A DNA stretch of 64,000 bases from an uncultured bacterium (GCA_905214425.1 CAJMLY010000001.1:62001-126000), one strand, 5' to 3'; numbered from the stretch's first letter, positions 18,878-27,821 are shown. Translations and numbers: made by a program. Notes: generated by a model from the letters alone, not told the origin.

Positions 18878-20353
18878 GTGTTTGATTCTCTGAGCGATCG
18901 CCTCAACGACACATTTGACCGCCTGCGCGGCAAGGGTAAACTGACCGAGGCCGATATCACCTCTGCCATGCGCGACATTCGCATGGCGTTGCTCGAGGCC
19001 GACGTCAACTTTAAGGTCGTCAAGGAGTTTGTCGCCAAGACCAAGGAGCGCTGCATGACCGCCGAGGTCATGGAGTCACTGTCGCCGGCGCAAAACGTCG
19101 TCAAGATCGTGCTCGACGAGCTCACCGAGATGCTCGGCTCCACCGAGAGCAAGCTCGTCTTTAGCAACCGCATTCCCAATGTCATCATGCTCGTGGGCCT
19201 GCAGGGCTCCGGTAAGACCACGGCGGCCGTAAAGCTGGCCTACCAGCTCAAGAAGCAGGGCCGCTCGCCGCTGCTCGCCGCGTGCGACGTCTACCGTCCC
19301 GCCGCTGCCGACCAGCTGGCCACACTCGGTGGAGAGATCGGCGTGCCGGTCTTCCGCGGCGACGGCGAGCACCCGGTCGATATCGCCAAGGGTGCCATCC
19401 AGGAGGCAGTCGACCACCTGCGCGATGTAGTCATCGTCGATACCGCCGGTCGTCTGCAGATCGACGAGCAGATGATGCAGGAGGCCGTGGATATCAAGAA
19501 GGCCGTCAAGCCCGATCAGGTGCTGATGGTCGTCGATGCCATGACCGGCCAGGATATCGTCAACGTCGTCTCGACCTTCGCCGAGCGCACCGACTTTGAC
19601 GGCGTGATCATCTCCAAGCTCGACGGCGATGCCCGTGGCGGCGGCGCGCTTTCCGTGCGCCAGGTGACCGGCAAGCCCATCAAGTTCGTGAGCATGGGCG
19701 AGAAGCCCGATTCGCTGGAGCCGTTCTATCCCGACCGAATGGCCAAGCGAATCTTGGGCATGGGCGATGTTGTCGGCATCATCGAGAAGGCCCAGGAGGC
19801 GGCCGACGCCGAGCAGCTCGAGGCTGCCGAGCGTATGCTGCGCGAGGGCTTTACCATGAACGACATGCTCGACCAGATGAAGGCTGTCAAGAAGATGGGC
19901 GGCATGAAGGGCATCCTGGGTATGCTCCCCGGCGGCCAGCGCGCGCTCAACCAGATGGGCGGCAATTTGGACGAGGGCATCTTCGACAAGAACGAGGCCA
20001 TCATCATGTCGATGACCAAGGAGGAGCGCCTTCGCCCCTCCATCATCAACGGTCAGCGCCGTGCCCGCATTGCCAAGGGCGCCGGCGTGACCCCCACCGA
20101 GGTCAATAGCCTTATGAAGCAGTGGGGCGAGATGAACAAGATGATGGGCCGCATGCGCACGATGGCCAATCAGGCGCAGGCCGGCGGCAAGAAGGGCAAG
20201 AAGGGTAAGAAGGGCAAAAAGATGCGCATGCCCAATATTCCCGGTCTGGATGCTATGGGGCTGGGCGGCATGGGCGGCCTGGGAACGGGCGGCCCCAAGT
20301 CCGATATGGACCTGCTGCGCCAGATGGAAGCGCAGATGCGCAACAAGAAGTAA
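18878..20353 (+). CDS. ffh: Signal recognition particle protein Ffh
   Basis: Ffh binds signal peptides and SRP RNA and docks on FtsY. The 491-residue protein has the N domain, G1 GLQGSGKTTAAVKLAYQL, DVYRPAAADQL, DTAGRLQIDEQMM, SKLDGDARGGGALSV and the methionine-rich M domain (about 330-460), which includes QMKAVKKMGGMKGILGMLPG. The tail after 430 is Lys/Gly/Met-rich. It starts with GTG behind AAGGAG. A terminator follows. Confidence 0.97.
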   Translation: MFDSLSDRLNDTFDRLRGKGKLTEADITSAMRDIRMALLEADVNFKVVKEFVAKTKERCMTAEVMESLSPAQNVVKIVLDELTEMLGSTESKLVFSNRIPNVIMLVGLQGSGKTTAAVKLAYQLKKQGRSPLLAACDVYRPAAADQLATLGGEIGVPVFRGDGEHPVDIAKGAIQEAVDHLRDVVIVDTAGRLQIDEQMMQEAVDIKKAVKPDQVLMVVDAMTGQDIVNVVSTFAERTDFDGVIISKLDGDARGGGALSVRQVTGKPIKFVSMGEKPDSLEPFYPDRMAKRILGMGDVVGIIEKAQEAADAEQLEAAERMLREGFTMNDMLDQMKAVKKMGGMKGILGMLPGGQRALNQMGGNLDEGIFDKNEAIIMSMTKEERLRPSIINGQRRARIAKGAGVTPTEVNSLMKQWGEMNKMMGRMRTMANQAQAGGKKGKKGKKGKKMRMPNIPGLDAMGLGGMGGLGTGGPKSDMDLLRQMEAQMRNKK

Positions 20354-20373
20354 CGACTAGTTGAGTCGTGTAT

Positions 20374-20415
20374 GGCGAAGGCCGCCTGGATGGTATTCCA
20401 GGCGGCCTTCGCCGT
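20374..20415 (+). terminator. Terminator after ffh (bidirectional)
   Basis: GCGAAGGCCGCCTGGA and TCCAGGCGGCCTTCGC arms around a short loop, followed by CGTTTG. It lies between convergent ffh and the DUF134-NifX gene. Confidence 0.8.
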
Positions 20416-20469
20416 TTGTTCGCTGGTTGTCGCACGCGTGGAAGCGCGTTCTCGACGAGGTGCTTGCCG

Positions 20470-21234
20470 CTAGTGGCAGCCGCAGCCTTCGTGCCCGTCA
20501 TGGTCGTGGTGACCGTGGCAGCCGCAGGACTCGCCATGCTCGTGGATGTGCTCGTGATCATGTCCATGGCAGTCGCAGGTGGCCTCACCGTTCTGTGCGA
20601 GCGTGCCGGCAATGAGGGCCTCGACGCAGGCATCGCAGCTGCCCTGGGCGCCCGCATAGACCGTGATGCCGGCTTGGGCAAGCGCGTTGATAGCGCCGCC
20701 GCCGATACCGCCGCAAATGAGCGTGTCAACGCCACCGTTGGCAAGCAGGCCCGCCAAGGCGCCGTGGCCGGTGCCGCCGGTGCCTACGACCTGCTCGTTG
20801 AGCACCTTGCCATCCTGGATGTCGTAGATCTTGAACTGCTCGCTGCGGCCAAAGTGCATAAAGATGTTGCCGTTGTCGTACGTCGTTGCCACCCTCATGG
20901 TGCCGACCTCCTTTGCTGGCCATGCGGCCGTCGTCGAGGCGATGGGGGAGTACGCGATATTGCCGCCCTCGATGACAATCGCCCGTCCATTGACCAACGC
21001 GTTTGCCACCTTGCGATGCGCGCGGCTGCAGATTGCCGCCACCGTGGCGCGGGCAATGCCCATGTGCTGGGCGACTGCCTCTTGGTTAAGGCCTTCCAAG
21101 TCGCACAGGCGCAGCACCTCAAGCTCGTCGACGGTCATGTCGATGGCATCACCGCTGACCAGGCCATCGGGGGTGAAGCCGCGGTATTCGGGGATGATCC
21201 CGACGCGGCGCAGTTTTTCGCGTCTTCCTGCCAT
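20470..21234 (-). CDS. DUF134 helix-turn-helix / NifX-type Fe-Mo cluster-binding fusion with His-rich tail
   Basis: A 254-residue protein in three parts. Residues 1-95 are a DUF134 domain, a putative DNA-binding fold (MTVDELEVLRLCDLEGLNQE, then an HTH-like QHMGIARATVAAICSRAH). Residues 110-215 are a NifX/NafY-type dinitrogenase cofactor domain (MRVATTYDNGNIFMHFG, CGGIGGGAINALAQAGI). Residues 218-254 are a metal-binding tail of His, Cys, Asp and Gly. These domains are often separate adjacent genes; here they are fused. There are no nitrogenase genes nearby, so a metal-sensing or iron-sulphur role is more likely than nitrogen fixation. The start is ATG 21234, 5 bases after AAGGAG. The promoter carries two palindromes. 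Confidence 0.85.
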   Translation of the reverse strand: MAGRREKLRRVGIIPEYRGFTPDGLVSGDAIDMTVDELEVLRLCDLEGLNQEAVAQHMGIARATVAAICSRAHRKVANALVNGRAIVIEGGNIAYSPIASTTAAWPAKEVGTMRVATTYDNGNIFMHFGRSEQFKIYDIQDGKVLNEQVVGTGGTGHGALAGLLANGGVDTLICGGIGGGAINALAQAGITVYAGAQGSCDACVEALIAGTLAQNGEATCDCHGHDHEHIHEHGESCGCHGHHDHDGHEGCGCH

Positions 21235-21248
21235 GCACACTCCTTATC

Positions 21249-21260
21249 TGACATATGTCA
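21249..21260. promoter_or_regulatory. Operator 1 (TGACATATGTCA) of the DUF134-NifX gene
   Basis: A perfect 12-bp palindrome just downstream of the -10 box, near the expected transcription start, 15 bases before the ATG. It shares its core with a second site at 21299. Confidence 0.7.
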
Positions 21261-21265
21261 ACATT

Positions 21266-21293
21266 AGGATAACGCGTTAGTCGTTGGGCGCAA
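21266..21293 (-). promoter_or_regulatory. Promoter of the DUF134-NifX gene
   Basis: Read on the minus strand: TTGCGC (-35, 21293-21288), a 16-base spacer and TATCCT (-10, 21271-21266). Palindromes sit on either side, which is a classic repressor layout. Confidence 0.6.
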
Positions 21294-21298
21294 GGCAT

Positions 21299-21316
21299 TT
21301 CTGGCATATGTCAGAA
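21299..21316. promoter_or_regulatory. Operator 2 of the DUF134-NifX gene
   Basis: TTCTGGCATATGTCAGAA is palindromic over 18 bases except one pair. Its centre is 53 bases from operator 1, about five helical turns, and it lies just upstream of the -35 box. Confidence 0.65.
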
Positions 21317-21381
21317 AAAGGCTAAGATGCCTCGTTGCCGCTTGCGGAGCCGCGCTGCCGTGCATTGCGTGTGCCGGACTA

Positions 21382-21399
21382 AGTGTCCAATTCGACACT
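21382..21399. promoter_or_regulatory. Palindromic operator over the thyA -35 box
   Basis: AGTGTC, CAATTC, GACACT in sequence make an 18-bp palindrome with one mismatched pair. It overlaps the predicted -35 hexamer TTCGAC (21391-21396). Confidence 0.5.
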
Positions 21400-21418
21400 C
21401 GCGCGCCTGGGCTACAAT
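21391..21418 (+). promoter_or_regulatory. thyA-folA promoter
   Basis: TTCGAC, a 16-base spacer and TACAAT (21413-21418), 35 bases before the thyA ATG. Confidence 0.55.
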
Positions 21419-21452
21419 AAATCTCGCTTATAGGCGACTGACAGGAGGGTCA

Positions 21453-22301
21453 ATGAGCAAAGCTGATCAGCAGTTTGTAACCATGTGCCGCGATATCTTG
21501 GACCATGGCACCACCACCGAGGGCCAAAAGGTCCGTCCGGTGTGGGAGGACGGCACCCCTGCCTATACCATTAAAAACTTTGGTGTCACGGCGCGCTATG
21601 ATCTGCGCGAGGAGTTCCCCGCGCTCACCCTGCGTCGTACGGCGCTTAAGTCTGCCATGGACGAGATTCTGTGGATCTATCAAAAGAAGTCCAATAACGT
21701 GCATGATCTCAACAGCCATATCTGGGATGAGTGGGCCGATGAGACCGGTTCCATCGGTAAAGCCTACGGCTATCAGATTGGTCAGAAGAGCCATTACGCC
21801 GAGGGCGACTTCGACCAGATGGACCGTGTGCTGTACGACCTTAAGCACACGCCGTATAGTCGCCGCATTATGACCAATACGTACGTGTTTAGCGATCTGT
21901 CCGAGATGCACCTTTATCCGTGCGCCTATAGCGTGACCTATAACGTGACGCAGCGTCCTCAGGACGACAAGCCGACGCTCAACATGATTCTCAACCAGCG
22001 CAGCCAGGACATTTTGGCCGCGAACAACTGGAACGTGTGCCAGTACGCCATTTTGCTGATGATGGTCGCGCAGTCGGTCGATATGATTCCCGGTGAGCTG
22101 CTGCACGTGATCGCCGACGCCCATATCTATGATCGTCATGTCGATATCGTCCGCGAGCTTATCGAGCGTCCGCAGTTTGCGGCACCCAAGGTAACGCTTA
22201 ACCCCGATGTGCATGATTTTTACGCGTTTACGACTGATGACCTGATCGTCGAGGGCTATGAGCACGGCCCGCAGGTCAAGAACATTCCCATTGCGGTGTA
22301 G
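21453..22301 (+). CDS. thyA: Thymidylate synthase (phi3T/B. subtilis ThyA type)
   Basis: ThyA methylates dUMP to dTMP with methylene-tetrahydrofolate, producing dihydrofolate. The 282-residue protein has catalytic Cys157 in LYPCAYSVTYNV, preceded by an arginine pair (YSRRIM), and QRSQDILAANNWNVCQYA and HIYDRH for substrate binding. Segments such as DEILWIYQKKSNNVHDLN resemble the Bacillus/phage phi3T branch more than E. coli ThyA. The start is ATG 21453 behind AGGAGGG; upstream in-frame sequence is promoter DNA. It is followed by folA, which recycles the dihydrofolate. Confidence 0.95.
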   Translation: MSKADQQFVTMCRDILDHGTTTEGQKVRPVWEDGTPAYTIKNFGVTARYDLREEFPALTLRRTALKSAMDEILWIYQKKSNNVHDLNSHIWDEWADETGSIGKAYGYQIGQKSHYAEGDFDQMDRVLYDLKHTPYSRRIMTNTYVFSDLSEMHLYPCAYSVTYNVTQRPQDDKPTLNMILNQRSQDILAANNWNVCQYAILLMMVAQSVDMIPGELLHVIADAHIYDRHVDIVRELIERPQFAAPKVTLNPDVHDFYAFTTDDLIVEGYEHGPQVKNIPIAV

Positions 22302-22310
22302 GTGGTGCTC

Positions 22311-22829
22311 ATGACGTGTAAGCTATCTGCTATCGTCGCCGTGTGTGACGATTGGGGCATTGGGTGCGAGGGCGACATGGTGGTGTCCAATCGCGCCGAC
22401 ATGCGCCATTTTATTGCCTGCACCAAGGGCTGCCCGGTCATCATGGGGCGCAAGACGCTGCTGAGTTTTCCCGGTGGGCGTCCGCTCAAGAATCGTCGCA
22501 ATATCGTGCTCACGCGCGACGAGGATTTTGCGCCCCAGGGCGTCGACGTGGTGCATAGCATCGACGAGGCGCTCGCCGCGGTTGCCGATGAGCCCGTTGC
22601 CTGGGTGATTGGTGGCGGCGATGTCTATCGGCAGTTTTTGCCGTATTGCGTCGAGGCCGAGGTCACTCATAACCACTGCGTCCATCCCGTGGACACGTAC
22701 TTTCCCGACTTGGACGCCGATCCCGCGTGGGAGATTGCGCAGCGTAGCGGGGTCGCGACGATTGCCGCCGGTGAGGGTGACGAGGGCATCGATTATGAGT
22801 TCGTGACGTATCGTCGCATCGAGGCGTAA
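22311..22829 (+). CDS. folA: Dihydrofolate reductase
   Basis: A 172-residue FolA that reduces dihydrofolate with NADPH. It contains AIVAVCDDWGIGCEGDMVVSN (substrate loop; the family's NxxIG is DDWGIG), MGRKTLLSFPGG-type NADPH loop (about residues 44-56) and VIGGGDVYRQFLPY. The start is taken as ATG 22311, 9 bases after thyA; a GTG at 22302 is also in frame. It is co-transcribed with thyA, its functional partner. Confidence 0.93.
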   Translation: MTCKLSAIVAVCDDWGIGCEGDMVVSNRADMRHFIACTKGCPVIMGRKTLLSFPGGRPLKNRRNIVLTRDEDFAPQGVDVVHSIDEALAAVADEPVAWVIGGGDVYRQFLPYCVEAEVTHNHCVHPVDTYFPDLDADPAWEIAQRSGVATIAAGEGDEGIDYEFVTYRRIEA

Positions 22830-22871
22830 ATCGTCTGGCGTGAACGGTATCATCGGGTTGATTGAATGCAT

Positions 22872-22898
22872 GGGGCGGCGCTTAGCGTCGCCTCGTTT
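22872..22898 (+). terminator. Weak terminator after folA
   Basis: GGCGGCG and CGTCGCC arms with CTTAG loop, followed by TCGTTT. Confidence 0.5.
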
Positions 22899-22938
22899 GG
22901 TATAGATGTGCTGTAAAGAAAGGTGCGGGCTGGCTGCT

Positions 22939-23853
22939 ATGACTGATGCCGTTGAGGTTCTGCGAATTGATTCGCTCGAGGACGAGCGGCTCGATGCCTA
23001 CGTGCGACTGACCGAGCGCGAGCTGCGCTGCGTGCTGGAGCCGCAGAAGGGCATCTTTATTGCGGAGAGCGCCAAGGTCATCGAGCGCGCGGTGCGTGCC
23101 GGATATCAGCCGGTGAGCTTTCTTTTGGGCGAACGCTGGCTCGACCAGATGATGCCGCTGTTTGAGCGCCTAGTCGTGCGCGAGGGCGCGGGTCCTGTTC
23201 CTGTGTTCGTTGCCTCCATGGAGCTCATGGAGCAGCTGACGGGCTTTAAAGTGACGCGCGGTGCGCTCGCGGCGTTTCGTCGCCCGCGGCAGATTCCGGT
23301 TGATGAGTTCTTGGATGGCGTCGTCGAGGCGGCGGGGGAGCGCCCGGTGCGCGTGTGCGTGCTCGAGGGTATTGTCGACCACACGAACGTGGGTGCGATT
23401 TTCCGCTCGGCCGCCGCGCTCAATGTCGACGGTATTTTGGTCAGTCCGACGTGCTGCGACCCGCTGTACCGTCGCTCGGCCCGCGTGAGCATGGGCACGG
23501 TGTTTCAGGTGCCGTGGACGCGTATTGGCAGCGAGGCTCGTGTGTGGCCGCATGACGGGTTGGCGGCGCTACACGATGCCGGCTTTTCGTGTGCCGCTAT
23601 GGCGTTGACGGACGATTCCGTATCGCTGGACGATCCCGTGCTGCAGGAGATTGACCGCTTGGCAATCTTTATGGGTACCGAGGGTGCCGGCTTGGGCGCC
23701 AAGACCATTGCCGGCTGTGACCGGGCCGTGCGCATTCCGATGGCGCACGGGGTCGATTCGCTTAACGTGGCCGCGGCGAGCGCCGTCGCCTTTTGGCAGC
23801 TGTGCCCGCACGTGAGCAATGAGTATCACTACCAGCCGGGTTTGTATCACTAG
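22939..23853 (+). CDS. TrmH/SpoU family RNA 2'-O-methyltransferase
   Basis: A 304-residue SPOUT methyltransferase that probably 2'-O-methylates a ribose in rRNA or tRNA. An N-terminal substrate-binding domain (about 1-120) contains IFIAESAKVIERAV. The C-terminal SpoU domain has the three motifs: VDHTNVGAIFRSAAALNVDG, FMGTEGAGLGAKTI and IPMAHGVDSLNVAAASAVAF. The exact target cannot be told from sequence. The ribosome-binding site is weak; GTG 22924 is an alternative start. Confidence 0.9.
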   Translation: MTDAVEVLRIDSLEDERLDAYVRLTERELRCVLEPQKGIFIAESAKVIERAVRAGYQPVSFLLGERWLDQMMPLFERLVVREGAGPVPVFVASMELMEQLTGFKVTRGALAAFRRPRQIPVDEFLDGVVEAAGERPVRVCVLEGIVDHTNVGAIFRSAAALNVDGILVSPTCCDPLYRRSARVSMGTVFQVPWTRIGSEARVWPHDGLAALHDAGFSCAAMALTDDSVSLDDPVLQEIDRLAIFMGTEGAGLGAKTIAGCDRAVRIPMAHGVDSLNVAAASAVAFWQLCPHVSNEYHYQPGLYH

Positions 23854-23978
23854 GCAGTTATTCCGTACCGTGCTCTAATTCGGGGTGTTTCGGTCGCCGC
23901 CAGTCGGTGCTAAGCTGGATTTGGCTTTGGTTTTAAATTGCTGTTTTGCTGTTTGACGTACGCTTTTGGGGAGGGCGT

Positions 23979-25328
23979 GTGGCTAAGAAATCTACGGCTA
24001 TCGATGTAACGCAGGGTGTTATTTGGCAGCAGCTGCTTTCGCTGTGCGTTCCCATCTTTTTTAGTTCGTTTTTTCAGCAGGCCTACACGCTTATCGGTAC
24101 CTATATCGTCGGTCAGTTTGGCGGCAAGCTTGCGCTAGGTGGCATTCAAGCTACGATGGTGCTCACCGAGCTCTGCATTGGCTTTTGCGTTGGCGTCGGC
24201 GCCGGCTGCGCGGTCATTACCGGTCAGTATTTTGGTCAGCACGATGATGAGCGACTGAGCCGTTCGGTCCATACGGCCATGACGCTCGCGCTGGTGGGCG
24301 GTATCGTTTTCTCGATTCTTGGCATAGTGTTCGTTGAGCCCATGCTGGTACTTATGAACACTCCGCATGAACTTTTGGCCGAGGGCGTGGCCTATGCTCG
24401 TTGCTATTTTGCCGCCATGGTTGCGGCGCTGCTGCTCAATATGGGAACGGCACTGCTGCGCGCCGTGGGCGACACGCGCGGGCCTGCTGTGATCATCGCT
24501 TCCGGCTGCCTTGTTAATGCGGTGCTGGATGTCATCTTTGTTGCCGTGCTTCATATGGAGGCGCTGGGCTGCGGCATCGCGGTGGCGCTGACCATTTGCT
24601 CCAACGCCACGATGATCGTGATTCGCATGATGCACGCACCGGGTGCGTGGCGGCTTTCGCTGTCCAAACTCGGCATTGATCCTGGCATTTGTAAGAGCAT
24701 GATCTCGTGTGGTCTGCCGCTTGGCTTTCAGTCTGCTGCGTATTCGATTTCCAACGTTTTGATTCAGGTGTCTGTCAACTCGTTTGGTGCCGATGTCACC
24801 ACGGCGTGGGGTCTTTCGGGCCGCTTAGATGGCATTGTCTGGATGGTTACCGAGGCGCTCGGCGTGTCGATCACCACGTTCTCGGCACAGAACTTTGGCG
24901 CGCGCAACTACGAGCGCATGCGCAAGGGCTACCATACGTCGCTCGTGCTGTCGTTTATGCTCATTGGTGGCCTGTCTGCCGTGCTGCTGGTGTTCTCGGG
25001 TCCGTTGTCGCGTCTGTTTGTCGACGATGTTTCGATTTCGGCGTACACCACGACGATTCTTCATTTCATCGCGCCGTTCTACGCGATCTTCTCGATTATC
25101 GAAAACGCGTCGGGCTCCATTCGCGGCGCCGGCGTGAGCTTGCAGCCCATGCTGCTCACGATTTTTGGCACTGTCGTGCTCAGGGTGATCTGGGTGTTTG
25201 CGATTATGCCGTTCGATCCGTCGCTTGAGCACCTGCTGCTTGTCTACCCCGTAACCTGGGTAATCACCGCCATGATGTTCACCGTCTACCATCACAGCGG
25301 CAACTGGCTAGGCCGCGCCACCGCCTAG
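23979..25328 (+). CDS. MATE family efflux transporter
   Basis: A 449-residue integral membrane protein with about 12 hydrophobic segments, the MATE (MatE Pfam) pattern of cation-driven drug or metabolite exporters. The segment VPIFFSSFFQQAYTLIGTYI at the first helix and the repeat at about residue 235 (CGLPLGFQSAAYSISNVL) are typical of the family's two homologous halves. The start is GTG 23979, four bases after GGGAGGG. The substrate is unknown; it stands alone between an RNA methyltransferase and a convergent cobalamin gene. Its stop codon lies inside a palindrome (25325-25354). Confidence 0.9.
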   Translation: MAKKSTAIDVTQGVIWQQLLSLCVPIFFSSFFQQAYTLIGTYIVGQFGGKLALGGIQATMVLTELCIGFCVGVGAGCAVITGQYFGQHDDERLSRSVHTAMTLALVGGIVFSILGIVFVEPMLVLMNTPHELLAEGVAYARCYFAAMVAALLLNMGTALLRAVGDTRGPAVIIASGCLVNAVLDVIFVAVLHMEALGCGIAVALTICSNATMIVIRMMHAPGAWRLSLSKLGIDPGICKSMISCGLPLGFQSAAYSISNVLIQVSVNSFGADVTTAWGLSGRLDGIVWMVTEALGVSITTFSAQNFGARNYERMRKGYHTSLVLSFMLIGGLSAVLLVFSGPLSRLFVDDVSISAYTTTILHFIAPFYAIFSIIENASGSIRGAGVSLQPMLLTIFGTVVLRVIWVFAIMPFDPSLEHLLLVYPVTWVITAMMFTVYHHSGNWLGRATA

Positions 25329-25354
25329 TCATTGGTGACGCCTGTAATGACTAG
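25325..25354. repeat. Palindromic repeat containing both convergent stop codons (family A relative)
   Basis: CTAGTCATT and AATGACTAG, perfect 9-bp arms around GGTGACGCCTGT. The TAG of the MATE gene (25326-25328) and the TAG of the corrinoid adenosyltransferase on the other strand (25351-25353) both lie in it. The ends match the palindrome at 4955-5008. Confidence 0.65.
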
Positions 25355-25836
25355 TATTCGATGCCTTGGCGGGCTAGGAGGCCTTCGTCGAAGTAGTGTT
25401 TGACGGGGCGCATTTCGGTGACTAAGTCCGCGAGGTCGGCCAACGGCAGCAGCCCGCGGCCGGTCAGTACGAGCTCTGTGGTGTCGGGTTTCATCGCGAT
25501 CAGCGCTTCCATATCCTCGCGTGTCACAAAACCTCGGCGCATGGCTTCTCCGAGTTCATCCAAAATCAGAACGTCGACCTGTGATATTTGCTCGCGTGCG
25601 AGCTCCAGAATCTGTGCGGCGCAGGCCTCGGGCGTGTCGCGGTCGGCTTGTACGATGCGCAGACCCAAACGGGGCGCCGCATCATGCTCGGCGCAGTGCA
25701 GTTTCTTGGCAAACTGCAGCATAAACACGTCGAGTCCGTAGCCCGTCGCGCGCAAGGCGAGCCCCAAAGCAGCCGTCGTCTTGCCCTTGCCGTCGCCCGT
25801 ATAGATTTGAACCTTGCCGACTTCCAGTGATGCCAT
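25351..25836 (-). CDS. cobO: Cob(I)yrinic acid a,c-diamide adenosyltransferase
   Basis: CobO/BtuR attaches the adenosyl group to cobalt in corrinoids using ATP. The 161-residue protein has the reversed P-loop GDGKGKTTAALGLALRATG (about residues 13-31), the Walker B-like VDVLILDELGEAMRRG and VLTGRGLLP, all hallmarks. It is slightly shorter than typical CobO (~190), with a short N-terminus. There are no other cobalamin genes around it, which fits salvage of imported corrinoids. Confidence 0.93.
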   Translation of the reverse strand: MASLEVGKVQIYTGDGKGKTTAALGLALRATGYGLDVFMLQFAKKLHCAEHDAAPRLGLRIVQADRDTPEACAAQILELAREQISQVDVLILDELGEAMRRGFVTREDMEALIAMKPDTTELVLTGRGLLPLADLADLVTEMRPVKHYFDEGLLARQGIEY

Positions 25837-25928
25837 CTCTGTCTTTTCGTGCCCAGCGTCGGTTTATCGCCGTTCGGGTTGGGTATTCTAGAAAGCATTA
25901 TCAACCCCAGTAGATGGAGTTCAAACAG

Positions 25929-27821
25929 ATGGAGATGGATGACAACAAACGTAGACGGAATATGATCCTCTACGTGCTCATCGCCTTCGTCGTCTACCTC
26001 GTGCTCTCGACCGTTCTGTTCCCCAACATCGGTCACACGCAGCAGATTACGAAGACCGATTATTCGACGTTTGTCAAAGCGCTCGATAAGAAGAGTGTCG
26101 ACAAGGTCGAGTACAACACGGACGATTACACGATTTATTACACCAAGAAGGGCGAGGACGAGAACATCGCCTACAAGACGACCGGTGTTCCGAATGACGC
26201 GGGCTTTACCGATCGCGTGCTTGAGTCCGGTGCTTCACTGGAGTCGGTCGTTCCCGATAAGAACTCGGGTCTGATGACCTACTACCTGCTCACCCTTATC
26301 CTTCCCATGGCGATTTTCTTCCTGATCGGCTGGTGGCTCAACCGCCGCATGAAGAAGGCCATGGGCGATGACGGTCCGTCGATGAACTTTGGCGGCGGCG
26401 GTTTTGGCGGCGGCGGACTGGGTAAGTCCGGCGCGCGCGTGATCGCCTCCAAGGACGTGGGCGTGACCTTTAAGGACGTCGCCGGCCAGGAAGAGGCCAA
26501 GGAGTCCCTCAAGGAGGTCGTCGACTTTCTGGAGAAGCCGCAGCGCTACGAGGAGATTGGCGCCAAGCTGCCGCGCGGTGCTCTCCTTGTCGGCCCTCCG
26601 GGTACCGGTAAGACCCTGCTAGCCAAGGCTGTTGCCGGCGAGGCTGGTGTTCCGTTCTTTAGCATTTCGGGTTCTGAGTTCGTCGAGATGTTCGTCGGCC
26701 GTGGCGCCGCCAAGGTGCGCGACCTGTTTAAGCAGGCCAAGGAAAAGGCCCCGTGCATCGTCTTTATCGACGAGATCGATACTATTGGTAAGAAGCGCGA
26801 TGGCGGCGGCTTTAGCGGCAACGACGAGCGCGAGCAGACGCTCAATCAGTTGCTGACCGAGATGGATGGCTTCGATAACCACAAGGGTATCGTTGTCCTC
26901 GCTGCCACCAACCGTCCCGACAGCCTCGATCCGGCCCTGCTGCGCCCCGGTCGATTTGACCGCCGCATCCCCGTTGAGCTGCCCGATCTGACCGGCCGCA
27001 AGAACATCCTCGAGCTGCATGCCAAGAGCGTGAAGACGCAGCCGCCGATCGACCTGACCGCGATTGCCCGCGCCACGCCCGGTGCCTCGGGCGCCGACCT
27101 GGCCAATATCATCAACGAGGGCGCTCTGCGCGCCGTTCGCGAGGGTCGCAAGCGTGCAACCCAGGATGACTTTGAGGAGTCGGTGGAGGTCGTCATCGCC
27201 GGTCAGCAGCGCAAGTCCACGGTGCTGTCCGACCACGAGAAGCAGGTCGTTTCTTATCACGAGATCGGCCATGCTATTGTTGCCGCCCGCCAGAAGGGCT
27301 CTGCGCCGGTCACGAAGATCACCATCGTGCCGCGCACGAGCGGTGCTCTGGGCTACACCATGCAGGTGGAGGAGGACGAGCGCTTCCTGACCACACGCCA
27401 GGAGGTCCTGGACAAGCTCGCCGTCTATTGCGGTGGCCGTGCGGCCGAGGAGCTCATTTTTGGTGAGATGACGACCGGCGCCGCCAACGATATCGAGCAG
27501 GCCACCAAGCTCGCCCGCAACATGGTGACGCGCTTTGGTATGTCCGACGAGTTTGGCATGATGGCGCTCGGTACCGTGCAGAACGCGTACCTCAATCAGG
27601 ATACGTCGCTCACCTGCGCCCCCGGTACGGCCGAGCGCGTGGACGCGATTGTCGCCAAGCTGATCGAGGATGCGCACGACCGCGCCCTGCAGATCCTGAA
27701 GGAGAACAAGTTCAAGCTCCATGAGCTGGCTCGTTATCTGTACAAGAAGGAGACGATCACGGGCGAGGAGTTCATGAATCTCCTCACGCGCGAGAATCCG
27801 CTGATGCCAAAGCAGCAGTAA
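25929..27821 (+). CDS. ftsH: ATP-dependent zinc metalloprotease FtsH
   Basis: FtsH is the membrane-anchored AAA+ protease that degrades misfolded and regulatory proteins. It has a transmembrane helix at about residues 11-29, an external domain, a second helix at about 118-136, a Gly-rich linker, Walker [14 protein letters not shown], Walker [10 protein letters not shown], the second region of homology RPGRFDRR and the zinc site HEIGH (HExxH) in the protease domain. I choose ATG 25929 (630 residues); ATG codons at 25914 and 25935 are also possible and give nearly the same protein. A terminator follows. Confidence 0.95.
   Translation: MEMDDNKRRRNMILYVLIAFVVYLVLSTVLFPNIGHTQQITKTDYSTFVKALDKKSVDKVEYNTDDYTIYYTKKGEDENIAYKTTGVPNDAGFTDRVLESGASLESVVPDKNSGLMTYYLLTLILPMAIFFLIGWWLNRRMKKAMGDDGPSMNFGGGGFGGGGLGKSGARVIASKDVGVTFKDVAGQEEAKESLKEVVDFLEKPQRYEEIGAKLPRGALLVGPPGTGKTLLAKAVAGEAGVPFFSISGSEFVEMFVGRGAAKVRDLFKQAKEKAPCIVFIDEIDTIGKKRDGGGFSGNDEREQTLNQLLTEMDGFDNHKGIVVLAATNRPDSLDPALLRPGRFDRRIPVELPDLTGRKNILELHAKSVKTQPPIDLTAIARATPGASGADLANIINEGALRAVREGRKRATQDDFEESVEVVIAGQQRKSTVLSDHEKQVVSYHEIGHAIVAARQKGSAPVTKITIVPRTSGALGYTMQVEEDERFLTTRQEVLDKLAVYCGGRAAEELIFGEMTTGAANDIEQATKLARNMVTRFGMSDEFGMMALGTVQNAYLNQDTSLTCAPGTAERVDAIVAKLIEDAHDRALQILKENKFKLHELARYLYKKETITGEEFMNLLTRENPLMPKQQ

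Noticed and set aside
20368..21267. Plus-strand open frame opposite the DUF134-NifX gene
   Set aside because: The minus strand has the clear domains, the ribosome-binding site and the promoter; the plus-strand frame has none.
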